Counted from the first letter of the stretch, positions 1 to 8,965 are shown. The stretch is DNA of 64,000 nucleotides from Bacteroidales bacterium (GCA_019416425.1 DXXK01000085.1:20879-84878); one strand, 5' to 3'. The notes: generated by a model not told the origin, from the letters alone. Translations and numbers: made by a program.

Positions 1-2265
1 ATAGTAATAGTATCCGAATCCGCTCATGGTGTTTATGGACAGATAGCTGCCGAAATCCTGATTGCCGGTGACTCCATAGTCGGCCCTTATCTTCAGGTCG
101 TTTATCCATGTGATACCCTTCATGAATTCCTCCTGCGAGATACGCCATCCTACGGAAACGGCGGGGAAATTACCCCATTTATGATTCTTGCCGAATTTTG
201 ACGATCCTTCATGACGCAGGGACGCGGTGACAAGATATTTGCCGTCGTAATCATAGCTCAGTCGGCCGAAGAAGGAGATAAGTTTCGAATCGTTCTTATA
301 GCTGCCCATCAGCACCTCGCCTTCTTCCTTGGCCCACAGTCCGGATCCGAGATTGTCGGCACCGAGACCGTCGTTGGGAAAATCACGGTTCTCCGCATTG
401 AAGCCCGAAGACTGGGAATACTGATAGGAATATCCGACCATGGCTTTCAGATTGTGCTTGTCCGCGAAACATGCGCTGTAATTTGTAAGCCATTCCAGAA
501 TGTACTGATGATTTTTACTGTATGAGCGGGAAGCGACGCCCTCGTGTCCGCTGTTCAGACATGCCGTGCTGGTCGACGGTACGAACGAGGTGTTGTCGTT
601 GCTGTAATGGTGACTCGCAAACATAATCTGGGTGGATAGATTCTGTTCGGTCACCTCGTTCCTGTAAAACAACGGAAGCAGGTTAAGCTTCAGCGATCCG
701 TCCATGTCCAGCAGTCTGTCATCGCCATGGCTTTTCTCCAGCTTCTGTCTCTCCACAGGGTTGCTGCCGGCAATCTGCCCGAAGAAATTATAATATTGCG
801 AGGGATTGTTGGGATCCATCAGAGGGGTGGTCGGATTGGCCTCTATGGCATCCTTGAACACTCCCCAGTCGGCATTGTCACGCGATATGACGCGCGGCGC
901 CACATTGAGGTCTATCGTGAACAGATCGCCCTTGGTGGAATGATGCACCGACGCGCGCGCACCATACTCGCGCCTGCCCGACCGCAGGTCTATACCCTTC
1001 GCATCGCGATAGTCGGCACTCACCCGATAGTTGCTTCTTTCATTTCCGCCGCTTACCGAAAGCGTATGTTTCATCGTGAATCCCGTGCGCGACACGGCGT
1101 CAAGCCAGTCGACATTTCCGCCGATATCAACTCCCGGGTCTCCCCAGCCGAGTCTGACCTCGCGAAAATCCTGCGCGCTCATCATGTCCAGCTCTTTTTT
1201 CATTACATCCCATGACAGCGTACAGGAATATGATGTGTGTGTCTTTCCGTCGCGCGCCCCCTTCTTGGTCGTAACCACGACGACTCCGTTGGATCCCCGC
1301 GTTCCATATATGGCCGATGCGGCGCCGTCCTTCAGAATGTCAAACGAAGCGATGTCGCTGGGACTGACGTTCGTAAGGTCTCCGCCCGGCACTCCGTCGA
1401 TGACAATCAACGGCCCCAGACCTGCGGAACGCGAGGACACGCCGCGAATCTGGATACTGGCCTGGTTATTCGGGTCTCCCGCGCCGGTATTGGTTATGGA
1501 CACACCCGGCACTTTGCCTTGTATCAGCATCTTGGGATCAAGGGTACTTACGGACAGGAAGTCCTTCTCGCCGACATGGCTTATGGCGGAGGTCAGTTCC
1601 TTCTTGTCCATCGTGCCGTAGCCGATCACCACCACCTCGTTAAGCAACTGCTGATTCTCCGACATAACGACGTCCAGTCGTCCCGGTCTGTCAACTTTCT
1701 TCTTTTCAGATGAATAACCGATATATGAGAACATCAGTCGTCCACCCTCAGGGACATCTATTTCATATTTACCGTCAATGTCGGTGGTCACCCCTATATG
1801 CGTGCCCTCTACCGTAACCGAGGCACCGATCAGAGGCTCGCCCTGGGCATCGGTCACCATACCGGTGATTTTTATCTTCTCTGCTGCGGACCACTGCTGT
1901 TTCGAAGGTCTGAGACGGGTGCCAGATTTCTTATTCAGCACTATCTGCTTTTTTTCTATGGCGTATGATATATCATGACCGACAAAAAGTTTATCAAGAA
2001 CCGTCGTCAGGCTCTCGTCCTTTACCTTAAGGGTCACGGGGACACTTACATTGATGGTCTCCCTACTGTATATGAACCTGTACTTTGTCTGTCGTTCTAT
2101 TGATTTAAGAACATTTTCCAAGGCGGTTCCATTAGCATCGATGGACACCTTGCTGTCGGAAGCCCGGGCCGACAGCACACAGCCGAACATCAACACAAGG
2201 ATCAATATCCTTAGTGCCGGTAGCCATATGCCGGACTGAGAATGCATAATTGGTTTTTCCTTCAT
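1..2265 (-). CDS. SusC/RagA-type TonB-dependent outer-membrane receptor with STN domain (C-terminus beyond window)
   Basis: This is a TonB-linked outer-membrane transporter for large nutrients, probably glycan oligosaccharides, that also signals across the envelope. The frame is open for 755 codons from the ATG at 2265 to the window edge. A hydrophobic signal segment covers about residues 10-33. It is followed by an STN (secretin/TonB short N-terminal) domain at about 50-105 and a carboxypeptidase-regulatory-like beta domain at about 130-205 (ITGMVTDAQGEPLIG). The plug is at about 215-325, with QIRGVSS and the typical SusC motif IYGTRGSNGVVVVTTKKG, and the barrel follows. The STN domain is the part that contacts a FecR-type anti-sigma factor, and a sigma/FecR pair starts divergently only 200 bp away. 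The last part of the barrel and any SusD partner lie to the left of the window. An alternative ATG at 2247 would still leave a signal peptide. Confidence 0.95.
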   Translation of the reverse strand, partial: MKEKPIMHSQSGIWLPALRILILVLMFGCVLSARASDSKVSIDANGTALENVLKSIERQTKYRFIYSRETINVSVPVTLKVKDESLTTVLDKLFVGHDISYAIEKKQIVLNKKSGTRLRPSKQQWSAAEKIKITGMVTDAQGEPLIGASVTVEGTHIGVTTDIDGKYEIDVPEGGRLMFSYIGYSSEKKKVDRPGRLDVVMSENQQLLNEVVVIGYGTMDKKELTSAISHVGEKDFLSVSTLDPKMLIQGKVPGVSITNTGAGDPNNQASIQIRGVSSRSAGLGPLIVIDGVPGGDLTNVSPSDIASFDILKDGAASAIYGTRGSNGVVVVTTKKGARDGKTHTSYSCTLSWDVMKKELDMMSAQDFREVRLGWGDPGVDIGGNVDWLDAVSRTGFTMKHTLSVSGGNERSNYRVSADYRDAKGIDLRSGRREYGARASVHHSTKGDLFTIDLNVAPRVISRDNADWGVFKDAIEANPTTPLMDPNNPSQYYNFFGQIAGSNPVERQKLEKSHGDDRLLDMDGSLKLNLLPLFYRNEVTEQNLSTQIMFASHHYSNDNTSFVPSTSTACLNSGHEGVASRSYSKNHQYILEWLTNYSACFADKHNLKAMVGYSYQYSQSSGFNAENRDFPNDGLGADNLGSGLWAKEEGEVLMGSYKNDSKLISFFGRLSYDYDGKYLVTASLRHEGSSKFGKNHKWGNFPAVSVGWRISQEEFMKGITWINDLKIRADYGVTGNQDFGSYLSINTMSGFGYYYY

Positions 2266-2409
2266 CTTTTAATATGATTGGTATTTTAATTGATTTTAGG
2301 TTTTATTAGGGACTTTTTAACATCCGTATATACATAGAGCAACTGACCAAAAATAATCCACATCGAAAAACCACAAAATTTTCAATTTGTGAAACTTTTG
2401 TCGTAAGTG

Positions 2410-2441
2410 CTTGCATTATCGGACAATAATATCTAACTTCG
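2410..2441 (+). promoter_or_regulatory. Predicted promoter of the ECF sigma gene
   Basis: TTG at 2411-2413 and TAACTTCG at 2434-2441 are spaced 20 bp, close to the Bacteroidota TTTG-N20-TAnnTTTG consensus. The element ends 30 bp before the sigma-factor ATG. The rest of 2266-2409 is A+T-rich divergent spacer and must also hold the receptor promoter, which I could not place. A small inverted repeat (CACAAA/TTTGTG, 2372-2391) lies in it. Confidence 0.45.
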
Positions 2442-2471
2442 CGGCAACTTTAGCATTGCTCCTGAAATAAC

Positions 2472-3062
2472 ATGGAAAACGAAATATTTGAAAATGAAAC
2501 TCTTCTACTGGCTGCCTTGAAATTAGACAGCCATGAGGCATTTCTGCAAATTTTTCGTAAATATTATCCGGACCTCGTTCTCTTCGCATCGCGTTTCATA
2601 CTCGATTCGGAGACCTGCGAGGATATCGTGCAGGAGGCATTCTTCAAGATCTGGGCAAACAGAAAGATTCTTGACATACGCACTTCGCTCAAGACTTATC
2701 TGATATCCCTGGTGCAGCATCTGGCGTTGAACGAGATCAAGCACCGCAAAGTCAAGACCCTGTATCAGGACACATACCATGAGATGATCCTGGCACTCCC
2801 TGCCGACGAACATATATTCTACACTGAACTGAAAGATGCCATGGAGAAGCTGCTCTCTCAACTTGATCCCGAGGTGCTTGAGACATATAGTCTGTCCAGA
2901 ACCCATCACCTGAAATACACGGAAATAGCCCAAAAGCTCAACATCTCGGTAAGAACCGTAGAGGCCCGTGTCAGCAAAGCCGTCAGATTCCTTCAGAAGA
3001 ATTTACAAAGCTACAAATTCATCATATACCTGACTCTATTGTTTCACCACTTATCTAACTGA
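2472..3062 (+). CDS. ECF-type RNA polymerase sigma-70 factor
   Basis: This 196-residue ECF sigma factor probably activates the neighbouring receptor genes when released by the FecR protein encoded 5 bp downstream. Region 2 lies at about residues 20-90 (LFASRFILDSETCEDIVQEAF, the core/-10 binding helix). Region 4 lies at about 120-180, with a helix-turn-helix (EIAQKLNISVRTVEARVSKA). Length and domain order fit the Bacteroidales ECF family that is paired with FecR and SusC. The C-terminus ends in a short hydrophobic stretch (IIYLTLLF, about residues 183-190) that sigma function does not need and that might touch the membrane. The start follows a promoter-like element at 2410-2441. Confidence 0.93.
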   Translation: MENEIFENETLLLAALKLDSHEAFLQIFRKYYPDLVLFASRFILDSETCEDIVQEAFFKIWANRKILDIRTSLKTYLISLVQHLALNEIKHRKVKTLYQDTYHEMILALPADEHIFYTELKDAMEKLLSQLDPEVLETYSLSRTHHLKYTEIAQKLNISVRTVEARVSKAVRFLQKNLQSYKFIIYLTLLFHHLSN

Positions 3063-3067
3063 ACGCG

Positions 3068-4087
3068 ATGGATTACACCGATAACAATCATATAGACATT
3101 CTGATAAGCCGTTATCTGGCGGGTGATGCCACATCACCTGAGATTGAGGAATTGTTCAACTGGATTCAGGGTGATGACAACAATAGGAAGTATTTCCTAC
3201 GCCAGCAGGATATATGGTCCGTACTGAACCCGGCTGTAGACATCAGTGACATCAATACGGAGGTCGCGGAACGGAACATACTTAGGGAAACGGGAATCAT
3301 GCCGCGCCGACGCTCTGTGTTCCGTAAGCTGTTCGGTTTCTGGTCACGCATTGCAGCGGTGATACTTCTGCCGCTTCTTGCCTTAGTGGCCTATCTGTTG
3401 ATCGACCGCTCGCAGCATGCGGTTCTCGACAACGTGACGATCGCCACTGCATTCGGGAGCCTGAGTTCCACTGACCTTCCCGACGGCACCACAGTCTGGC
3501 TCAATGCCAACAGTTCCCTGACATACAGTCCGGGGATGGACGGCGATGAAAGAAACGTTTTCCTGCAGGGTGAGGCTTATTTCAAGGTCAAGACCGATTC
3601 GCGGCATCCGTTTAACGTGCACACCCCGTACATGACCGTCACGGCCACAGGTACGGAGTTCAATGTCAATGCGTACGATTCGATTGCTTCGGTCACGTTA
3701 GTCAACGGTCATGTGAACGTGAGGATAAAGGACCGGTCGCTCGCCCTTGAACCCGGCGAGCACCTAAGCATAACCGACGGACGTCCCGTCATAAGCAAGG
3801 AGACCGATACGGAAAAATATTGCTGCTGGAAAAAGGGAATGCTCGTCTTTGAAGACGAACCCCTTGTGAGCATCTGCAACAGACTCCAGCAGATGTACGA
3901 CGTGGAGTTCGATATCGCGCCGGAACTGAGGAACAGGACATTCCGAATGATTCTGAACGGCGAGAACATCAACGAGGTGACACGTTTCTTCGAAATGTCG
4001 GCCCCGGTAATCTGCGAGTCCCTGACACCACAGGAAGGTAACGATACGGCCAATCTAAAGCAAAGATTCCGCATAAGGCCTTTGTGA
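3068..4087 (+). CDS. FecR-family anti-sigma factor (FecR + DUF4974)
   Basis: This 339-residue inner-membrane anti-sigma factor holds the upstream ECF sigma in check until the TonB receptor signals. The N-terminal ~90 residues are cytoplasmic and basic near the membrane. A single transmembrane helix sits at about 94-112 (AAVILLPLLALVAYLLI). The periplasmic FecR domain follows at about 120-215 (LPDGTTVWLNANSSL, VFLQGEAYFKV), then a DUF4974-like secretin-type domain at about 255-330 (FEDEPLVSICNRLQQMY). This is the standard Bacteroidota arrangement. The 5-bp gap to the sigma gene implies co-transcription, and the GH43 gene follows 51 bp later on the same strand. The partner receptor is most likely the divergent STN-containing SusC protein. 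Confidence 0.95.
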   Translation: MDYTDNNHIDILISRYLAGDATSPEIEELFNWIQGDDNNRKYFLRQQDIWSVLNPAVDISDINTEVAERNILRETGIMPRRRSVFRKLFGFWSRIAAVILLPLLALVAYLLIDRSQHAVLDNVTIATAFGSLSSTDLPDGTTVWLNANSSLTYSPGMDGDERNVFLQGEAYFKVKTDSRHPFNVHTPYMTVTATGTEFNVNAYDSIASVTLVNGHVNVRIKDRSLALEPGEHLSITDGRPVISKETDTEKYCCWKKGMLVFEDEPLVSICNRLQQMYDVEFDIAPELRNRTFRMILNGENINEVTRFFEMSAPVICESLTPQEGNDTANLKQRFRIRPL

Positions 4088-4108
4088 CACTAAGGCATCG
4101 TTCCTTCT

Positions 4109-4142
4109 ACGCTATCATTATGACAAAACGCTATCATTATGA
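4109..4142 (+). repeat. 15-bp direct repeat spanning the GH43 start codon
   Basis: ACGCTATCATTATGA occurs at 4109-4123 and again at 4128-4142, offset by 19 bp. Each copy contains an ATG. The second ATG (4139) opens the GH43 gene. The first (4120) opens a 10-codon frame that stops at 4150-4152 inside the gene. Confidence 0.85.
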
Positions 4143-5134
4143 AAATGACTGACAAATCTTTAATCTTATTATTCAGTTTGGTTTTAAGCGGGATTGCATT
4201 ATGCGCGTCAACCACTTCAAGCCAGGCAAGCACCGAGGCCGGTAATCCTTGCTTTCCTGGTCCATACGCCGATCCGGAAGGAATCGTATATGACGGCACA
4301 CTGTTCGTATATCCCACACGAAGCCTGCCGTTCAAGGAACAGACCGCTTTCGACTGCTTCTCAACCACCGACCTTAAGCACTGGACCAAATATGAGAACA
4401 TCCTCGACACAAACGAAGTGAAATGGGCTTGGGGCGCGATGTGGGCGCCGGCCGTACTTCAGAAGGATGGAAAGTACTATCTCTTTTTTGGAGCCAACGA
4501 CGTTCACGAGGGAGAGATCGGCGGCATAGGAGTGGCCGTAGGCGACCGTCCCGAAGGGCCGTACAAGGACCTGCTGGGCCGTCCACTCATCAATGAGATA
4601 GTAAACGGGGCGCAGCCCATCGACCAGTTCGTGTTCCATGACAAAGACGGCAACTGGTATATGTATTACGGAGGCTGGGGCCACTGCAACATGGTCCGGT
4701 TGTCGGACGATTTCAAGACTCTGGTTCCTTTTCCCGACGGTTCTCTTTATAAGGAAGTAACGCCGAAGGATTATACCGAAGGTCCGTTCATGCTGCTCAA
4801 AGACGGGAAGTATTATTTCATGTGGAGCGAGGGGGACTGGACTAAGAACGACTACCGGGTGGCGTATGCGATGGCCGACTCCCCGTTCGGACCGTTTGAA
4901 CGGATAGGCACGATATTGGAATCAGACTCCGAGATAGGAACGGGGGCCGGACATCATTCCGTAATCCACTCGTCCAAGACTGGAAAATACTACATAGTCT
5001 ATCACAGGCACCCCATTGGTTCCGAAGACGGCAACGACCGCATCACCTGTATTGATGAACTGCATTTCGATTCTTCAGGCCGGATACTTCCCGTCAGAAT
5101 GACTTTCTCAGGCCCAGACGCCACCAAGTTATAA
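4139..5134 (+). CDS. Glycoside hydrolase family 43-like enzyme
   Basis: This predicted exported glycosidase has a five-bladed propeller fold; GH43 enzymes typically act on arabinose- or xylose-containing glycans. It has a signal peptide at residues 1-30 with a hydrophobic core at about 8-22. The three GH43 carboxylates are visible: the general base Asp45 (ADPEG), the pKa-modulating Asp162 (IDQFVF) and the general acid Glu214 (YTEGPF). His273 (GHHS) fits the usual metal-site histidine. At 331 residues it is a single catalytic domain without a carbohydrate-binding module. It lies 51 bp after the FecR gene on the same strand, so it may be co-transcribed with its regulators. Substrate cannot be inferred from sequence alone. 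The start lies in the second copy of a 15-bp direct repeat. Confidence 0.88.
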   Translation: MKMTDKSLILLFSLVLSGIALCASTTSSQASTEAGNPCFPGPYADPEGIVYDGTLFVYPTRSLPFKEQTAFDCFSTTDLKHWTKYENILDTNEVKWAWGAMWAPAVLQKDGKYYLFFGANDVHEGEIGGIGVAVGDRPEGPYKDLLGRPLINEIVNGAQPIDQFVFHDKDGNWYMYYGGWGHCNMVRLSDDFKTLVPFPDGSLYKEVTPKDYTEGPFMLLKDGKYYFMWSEGDWTKNDYRVAYAMADSPFGPFERIGTILESDSEIGTGAGHHSVIHSSKTGKYYIVYHRHPIGSEDGNDRITCIDELHFDSSGRILPVRMTFSGPDATKL

Positions 5135-5238
5135 ACGCGAGTTCGGGATTAGGATCTGATAAATATGTTGGAGACAGATAGACACAAACAATCGGGTAGC
5201 CTGATATGGCTCACCTGATTTTGTCAGGTCAAATACAA

Positions 5239-5874
5239 TTATTGCCGGATTACAAGCCGGCCGTTGGAATCAGGCACCTCGGAATCGAAGTCCACCTCCG
5301 GCTTGATCGCGAATAAGCAGTAAGCGCCGATCGCGCCCAGCATGTTCATCAGGAAATTATGGACGCTCCTGTGTCTGGAATGAACCAGCTGGGCCACGTT
5401 CCTGAGTATGTCGTTCGGGGACTCTATTATGCTTCTCTTGCGGAGCATTATCCTGTCGTACAGAGGCATTAGACGTTGCTTCATGTTTGACCGCAGGCCG
5501 GTCACTATATGCACCCCGTTGTCCCAGAGATGTCCGAAAAGGCACCTGGAGATATATCCCCTGTCGGCGTAGGGTTTGCCGAACACCTTGTCTGTCTGCG
5601 CGTCGATGACGGATCCGTCGCGGTCGTCGACATTGGCCCCGGTCAATACGAAGTTGTCTATCTCGCCTATCTCGTTGCACAGCAGGTACAGCTTGAACCC
5701 CACTTACCTGTTGTACGAGAATGTCCACGGGAACAGATGACGCCACTGCCCGCGCACGCATGACAGGTAGCAGTGCTTGAAGTTGCAGTAGGTGTTGAAG
5801 TGGAAACAGATCAGGATAATGATGACATCGGCATCCGACATCATGCGCTTACGGCGCCATTTCGGAGCCTCGGG
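5239..5874 (-). pseudogene. IS982-family transposase remnant with internal deletion
   Basis: Two pieces of an IS982-type DDE transposase lie head to tail. The upstream piece (about 5874-5704) reads KRMMSDADVIIILICFHFNT through HLFPWTFSYNR and then a stop. The downstream piece (5703-5239, 154 codons) starts at GFKLYLLCNEIGEIDNFVL and runs through NVDDRD, YADRGYIS, RSNMKQRLMPLYDRIMLRKR and HSRHRSVHNF to the end. Compared with the family as I remember it, the central ~75 residues between SYNR and GWFYGFKL, including the first catalytic Asp, are missing. So are about 35 N-terminal residues. The product cannot be active. I could not identify terminal inverted repeats with confidence. Confidence 0.85.
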
Positions 5875-5883
5875 AGTGGTGTC

Positions 5884-6120
5884 AATAGCAAAAGGACCGC
5901 CTCCTCGATATGGGAAATTTCTAAAGACAGGACTCTTCACAGCGGTCAGACATCCGCGTATTCCTTCTGGCTCACCAAGGATAAAGGGGGGCTCACGAAA
6001 TTCTACACACAATGGAAGGATGGCCAGATTGAGGGCATCGGTTTCCCGGATGAACCGAACTACATGATCGGCATGCGATTCCAGAGAGTCAGCGGTACCG
6101 TTGAACCAGAAGCCAATTAA
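5884..6120 (+). pseudogene. Orphan 3' end of an interrupted gene, family unknown
   Basis: The plus strand reads about 78 codons ending in a stop, with protein-like composition (SAYSFWLTKDKGGLTKFY, WKDGQIEGIGFPDEPNYMIG, MRFQRVSG). No start or ribosome-binding site precedes it, and the frame runs straight into the IS982 remnant. The simplest reading is the C-terminus of a gene whose 5' part was lost when the element inserted or decayed. The aromatic/glycine-rich pattern suggests a beta-rich secreted protein, fitting a glycan locus, but I do not recognise the family. Confidence 0.5.
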
Positions 6121-6200
6121 AGTCATCGCGTTTAGACCTGAAATGCGGGTATGTGTGGCATGTCAATTGAAGCATCCAATATCGCGAAGGGTTTGTTCTT

Positions 6201-7385
6201 TTATCCCCTGAGTTTACGGGCTATGGAGTCTGTCAGGGGGATGAACAGGCTGTCGGGAGCCTCGCGACGGTTGCGCAACATGTATTTGTAGAACAGGATT
6301 CTGGCTACATGCCGGCGCAACTCGGGCATGGTAATGTCCGTACGGCGCACGGCATCGACAATACCCTTGATTTCCTTCGATGTGTTGGCCGGAGCGATGA
6401 TGATGTCGGCTCCCGCACGGACAGCGTCAGCCGCCGAGTATCCCTCAGCACCTAACATATTCATGGCATCGGTTATTATCAATCCGTTGTATCCCAAGTC
6501 ATCCCTCAGCAAGTCAGTCATTACCGTACGCGATACCGCCGCGGGACGCATCTCCGAATCGATGGCCGGGACAGCCAGGTGTCCCACCATCACGGCCGGC
6601 ATGCCGTTGGCCGACCAACGACGGAACGGCACCAGATCCACGCTGTCCATCCGCTGCAGACTGGCATTTATCACACCCTTACCCTTGTGCGAGTCGCTTC
6701 TGACCATACCGTGACCGGGGAAATGCTTGGCCACGGGCAACACATTGCCGTCCATCAAGCCACGGCCATACGCCAGCCCTAACGAGGATACCCGTTCCGG
6801 ATCTGAACCAAAACTACGGATTCCTAAGAAACGGTTATTGTCACTCACATCCAGAACAGGACCCAATACCATCGTGATACCCAACTGCCGGCATTCGCGG
6901 GCCACCTCACGGCCGTAATCGTACATCAGCTGGTCCTGCACGGCCGACGATATGCGTCCGTTCGCCGGAAACTGCGGAGCATCGGCCAGCCGCATGTTCA
7001 GACCCCATTCCGCATCAATGGCCATGAACGGTGTTATCTCCCCCGCCGATACCATCGTATCGGCCAATGCCTTGGCCTCGACACTGGTACCCTTCAACAG
7101 CACCACGCCACCGATACCCTCGCGGGCATATTCCAGAATCTGCCGCACCGTGAAGAAATCCGTGCGGGCATACAACGCCGGCATAAACAGCTGCGAGGCA
7201 AGCCGGACGGTATCCATCCCGGCTGCGACCGAGTCCGCCCAGGCATGCGCCTCGACCGTCAGGTCCGCTTTCTCAACCGCCTCCGGCACCCCCTCAACAC
7301 GCGATACCTTGCCGCCATTAACGCAAGCGGTCACCGTGACCGTCAGTAACGTCACGATGACCGATATGTATAGCCTGCGTTTCAA
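6201..7385 (-). CDS. Glycoside hydrolase family 3 lipoprotein (NagZ-like beta-N-acetylhexosaminidase)
   Basis: This 394-residue single-domain GH3 enzyme probably releases N-acetylglucosamine from muropeptides or other beta-linked substrates. An N-terminal signal ends in a plausible lipobox at Cys21 (TVTAC), so it is predicted to be membrane-anchored. The NagZ-type signature is present: KHFPGHG at 220-226, followed by the Asp-Ser-His loop at 231-233 that supplies the acid/base histidine, and the nucleophile Asp306 (IITDAMNM). It lacks the second and FnIII-like domains of larger GH3 glucosidases, which favours the NagZ type. It lies 8 bp downstream of the nucleotidase gene and probably ends the gpmI operon. 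The exact substrate is inferred from the motif only. Confidence 0.9.
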   Translation of the reverse strand: MKRRLYISVIVTLLTVTVTACVNGGKVSRVEGVPEAVEKADLTVEAHAWADSVAAGMDTVRLASQLFMPALYARTDFFTVRQILEYAREGIGGVVLLKGTSVEAKALADTMVSAGEITPFMAIDAEWGLNMRLADAPQFPANGRISSAVQDQLMYDYGREVARECRQLGITMVLGPVLDVSDNNRFLGIRSFGSDPERVSSLGLAYGRGLMDGNVLPVAKHFPGHGMVRSDSHKGKGVINASLQRMDSVDLVPFRRWSANGMPAVMVGHLAVPAIDSEMRPAAVSRTVMTDLLRDDLGYNGLIITDAMNMLGAEGYSAADAVRAGADIIIAPANTSKEIKGIVDAVRRTDITMPELRRHVARILFYKYMLRNRREAPDSLFIPLTDSIARKLRG

Positions 7386-7393
7386 GGTGGTTC

Positions 7394-8965
7394 CTATTGT
7401 TTCATGTCATATTCGAAATTCCGGAAGAACCTCGGCACCGGGTCGGGATCCACAGGGACGCCTAAGTCCATCATGCTGCGGAAATACTGCAGCATACGGT
7501 AACCAATCTCAGGCACATCCCGGTAGATAAGCTCATGCCGCTTCATCGGCGTCATGTCATCGTTGCCTTCGGCCAGATAGTCGATGGTAGCAACCACATA
7601 ATCGCGGTCGGGATCCATCGGCACTCCGTTGAACAGCACGTGCTGCATATGCTTCGTATCATCGGTGACAACCCGGATGGCATCGCTGACGGCCTCGCCA
7701 CCCTTGGGAGCGACAATAGCCATTGTCTCGATGAAATCACGGCCTTTCATCCGGATGATCTGCACACGGTTGCTGAACGGGAACATGCTCAGGACCAGGC
7801 CCTCGCTGATCTTGCCCTGCGGCAACGGCTGACGGATGCCGCCAACGTTCATTATGGCGAAATCAACCTGCGGCACATCACGGCCGGCACGGCGCAGACT
7901 GTCCGTCAGCTGACGGGCTATCCACATTCCCGTATCGCCCGCGAAATTGGCCATCGGACCGGTTCCAAGCGAATTGGGATAGGCATGCGCGCTGTAGCTG
8001 ACCATCACGTTGTTGACCGAGTCAACCACATGACTGTACGGCTTAAGGAACTTCTGCATCTCCTTGTCGTAGGCCTCGGGACTGAAACGGTCGGTCACAG
8101 GTATGTACTCGTAATCGAACTTACGGTCCTTCAGATTGTCAAGGTCGATGTCTATGTAGCCCACGTTGCGGCCATACTTGCCGGTCTGGGCCACCAATAC
8201 AGGTTTCCCGTCGGCATTGTTGATCCAGTAAGGTGTCTTGTCCGGAGTCTTAGGATCCACGAAAGAATGGCTATGACCGCCGATTATGATGTCGATGTCC
8301 CTGGAGGCACGCGCCAGGTCGACATCGTTCTCCCGGTCCGGGGTCGATGTGTAACCTATGTGAGTCACCGCGACCACGAGGTCACACTTCTTCTGATGTT
8401 TCAGAACCTCGGCCCAGTGGTTGGCAGTCTCGATGATGGGCTTGAATTCCATCCCGGTGTAGTTATCCTGCGAGATCAAGCCCTTGGGATCTACATTCAG
8501 GCCGATGAAACCGATCTTCTTTCCACCCACCTTCTTGATAACGTATGGCTTGAAGACACCCTTCAGGTCGGTCTTGGAGAAATCGTAATTGTCCGACAGC
8601 GCGGTGCCCTTGACGTTCTTCCAGTGCCGGGCCAGTTCCTTCATGCCGTTGTCGAACTCATGGTTGCCCAGCAGACGGATGTCGTAATCCATCATGTTGA
8701 ACAGCGGATATTCCACATCGCCACCGAAGTACTTGAAGTAGAGGGTACCCTGGACCATGTCGCCTGCATCGATCAGGATGACGTTCTTCTCAGCCTTGCG
8801 GACCGAGTCGATCACGGCCTTACGCTGCAGGATGCCTCCCACACCCTTGGCGTCGGGGTCGATGTTGGAATGGGTGTCGTTGGTGTGCAGCAGCACCAAA
8901 TGTTCGGCCGCGGCGCCGATAGATGTCGCCGCGGCCAGACACAATATGATTGACTTGAGGTTCAT
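7394..8965 (-). CDS. 5'-nucleotidase/UshA-type metallophosphatase
   Basis: This periplasmic nucleotide or sugar-phosphate hydrolase has 523 residues and a short signal peptide (about 1-20, ending GAAA). The N-terminal calcineurin-like metallophosphatase domain shows its metal ligands in order: NDTHSN (Asp30, His32), DAGDMVQG (Asp66, Asp69), LGNHEFD (Asn101, His102), THIGY and GGHSH. A 5'-nucleotidase C-terminal domain follows from about residue 320. Both halves are in one chain, as in UshA. Its ATG overlaps the gpmI stop codon (TGATG), so translation is probably coupled to gpmI. Substrate is not resolved; nucleotides or UDP-sugars are the usual ones. Confidence 0.93.
   Translation of the reverse strand: MNLKSIILCLAAATSIGAAAEHLVLLHTNDTHSNIDPDAKGVGGILQRKAVIDSVRKAEKNVILIDAGDMVQGTLYFKYFGGDVEYPLFNMMDYDIRLLGNHEFDNGMKELARHWKNVKGTALSDNYDFSKTDLKGVFKPYVIKKVGGKKIGFIGLNVDPKGLISQDNYTGMEFKPIIETANHWAEVLKHQKKCDLVVAVTHIGYTSTPDRENDVDLARASRDIDIIIGGHSHSFVDPKTPDKTPYWINNADGKPVLVAQTGKYGRNVGYIDIDLDNLKDRKFDYEYIPVTDRFSPEAYDKEMQKFLKPYSHVVDSVNNVMVSYSAHAYPNSLGTGPMANFAGDTGMWIARQLTDSLRRAGRDVPQVDFAIMNVGGIRQPLPQGKISEGLVLSMFPFSNRVQIIRMKGRDFIETMAIVAPKGGEAVSDAIRVVTDDTKHMQHVLFNGVPMDPDRDYVVATIDYLAEGNDDMTPMKRHELIYRDVPEIGYRMLQYFRSMMDLGVPVDPDPVPRFFRNFEYDMKQ

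Noticed and set aside
4120..4152. 10-codon leader peptide gene
   Set aside because: It arises from the 15-bp duplication and has no sign of selection; kept only as a possible translational effect.
5213..5229. Terminator after the GH43 gene (ACCTGA/TCAGGT hairpin)
   Set aside because: Stem of only 6 bp, no T-run, and it may belong to the end of the IS remnant; too weak to list.
5239..5874. Intact insertion sequence
   Set aside because: The transposase has a stop after the N-terminal piece, a central deletion and a missing N-terminus, and I could not define terminal repeats.
7535..8953. 472-codon plus-strand frame antisense to the nucleotidase
   Set aside because: Shadow of a well-supported metallophosphatase gene with all motifs.
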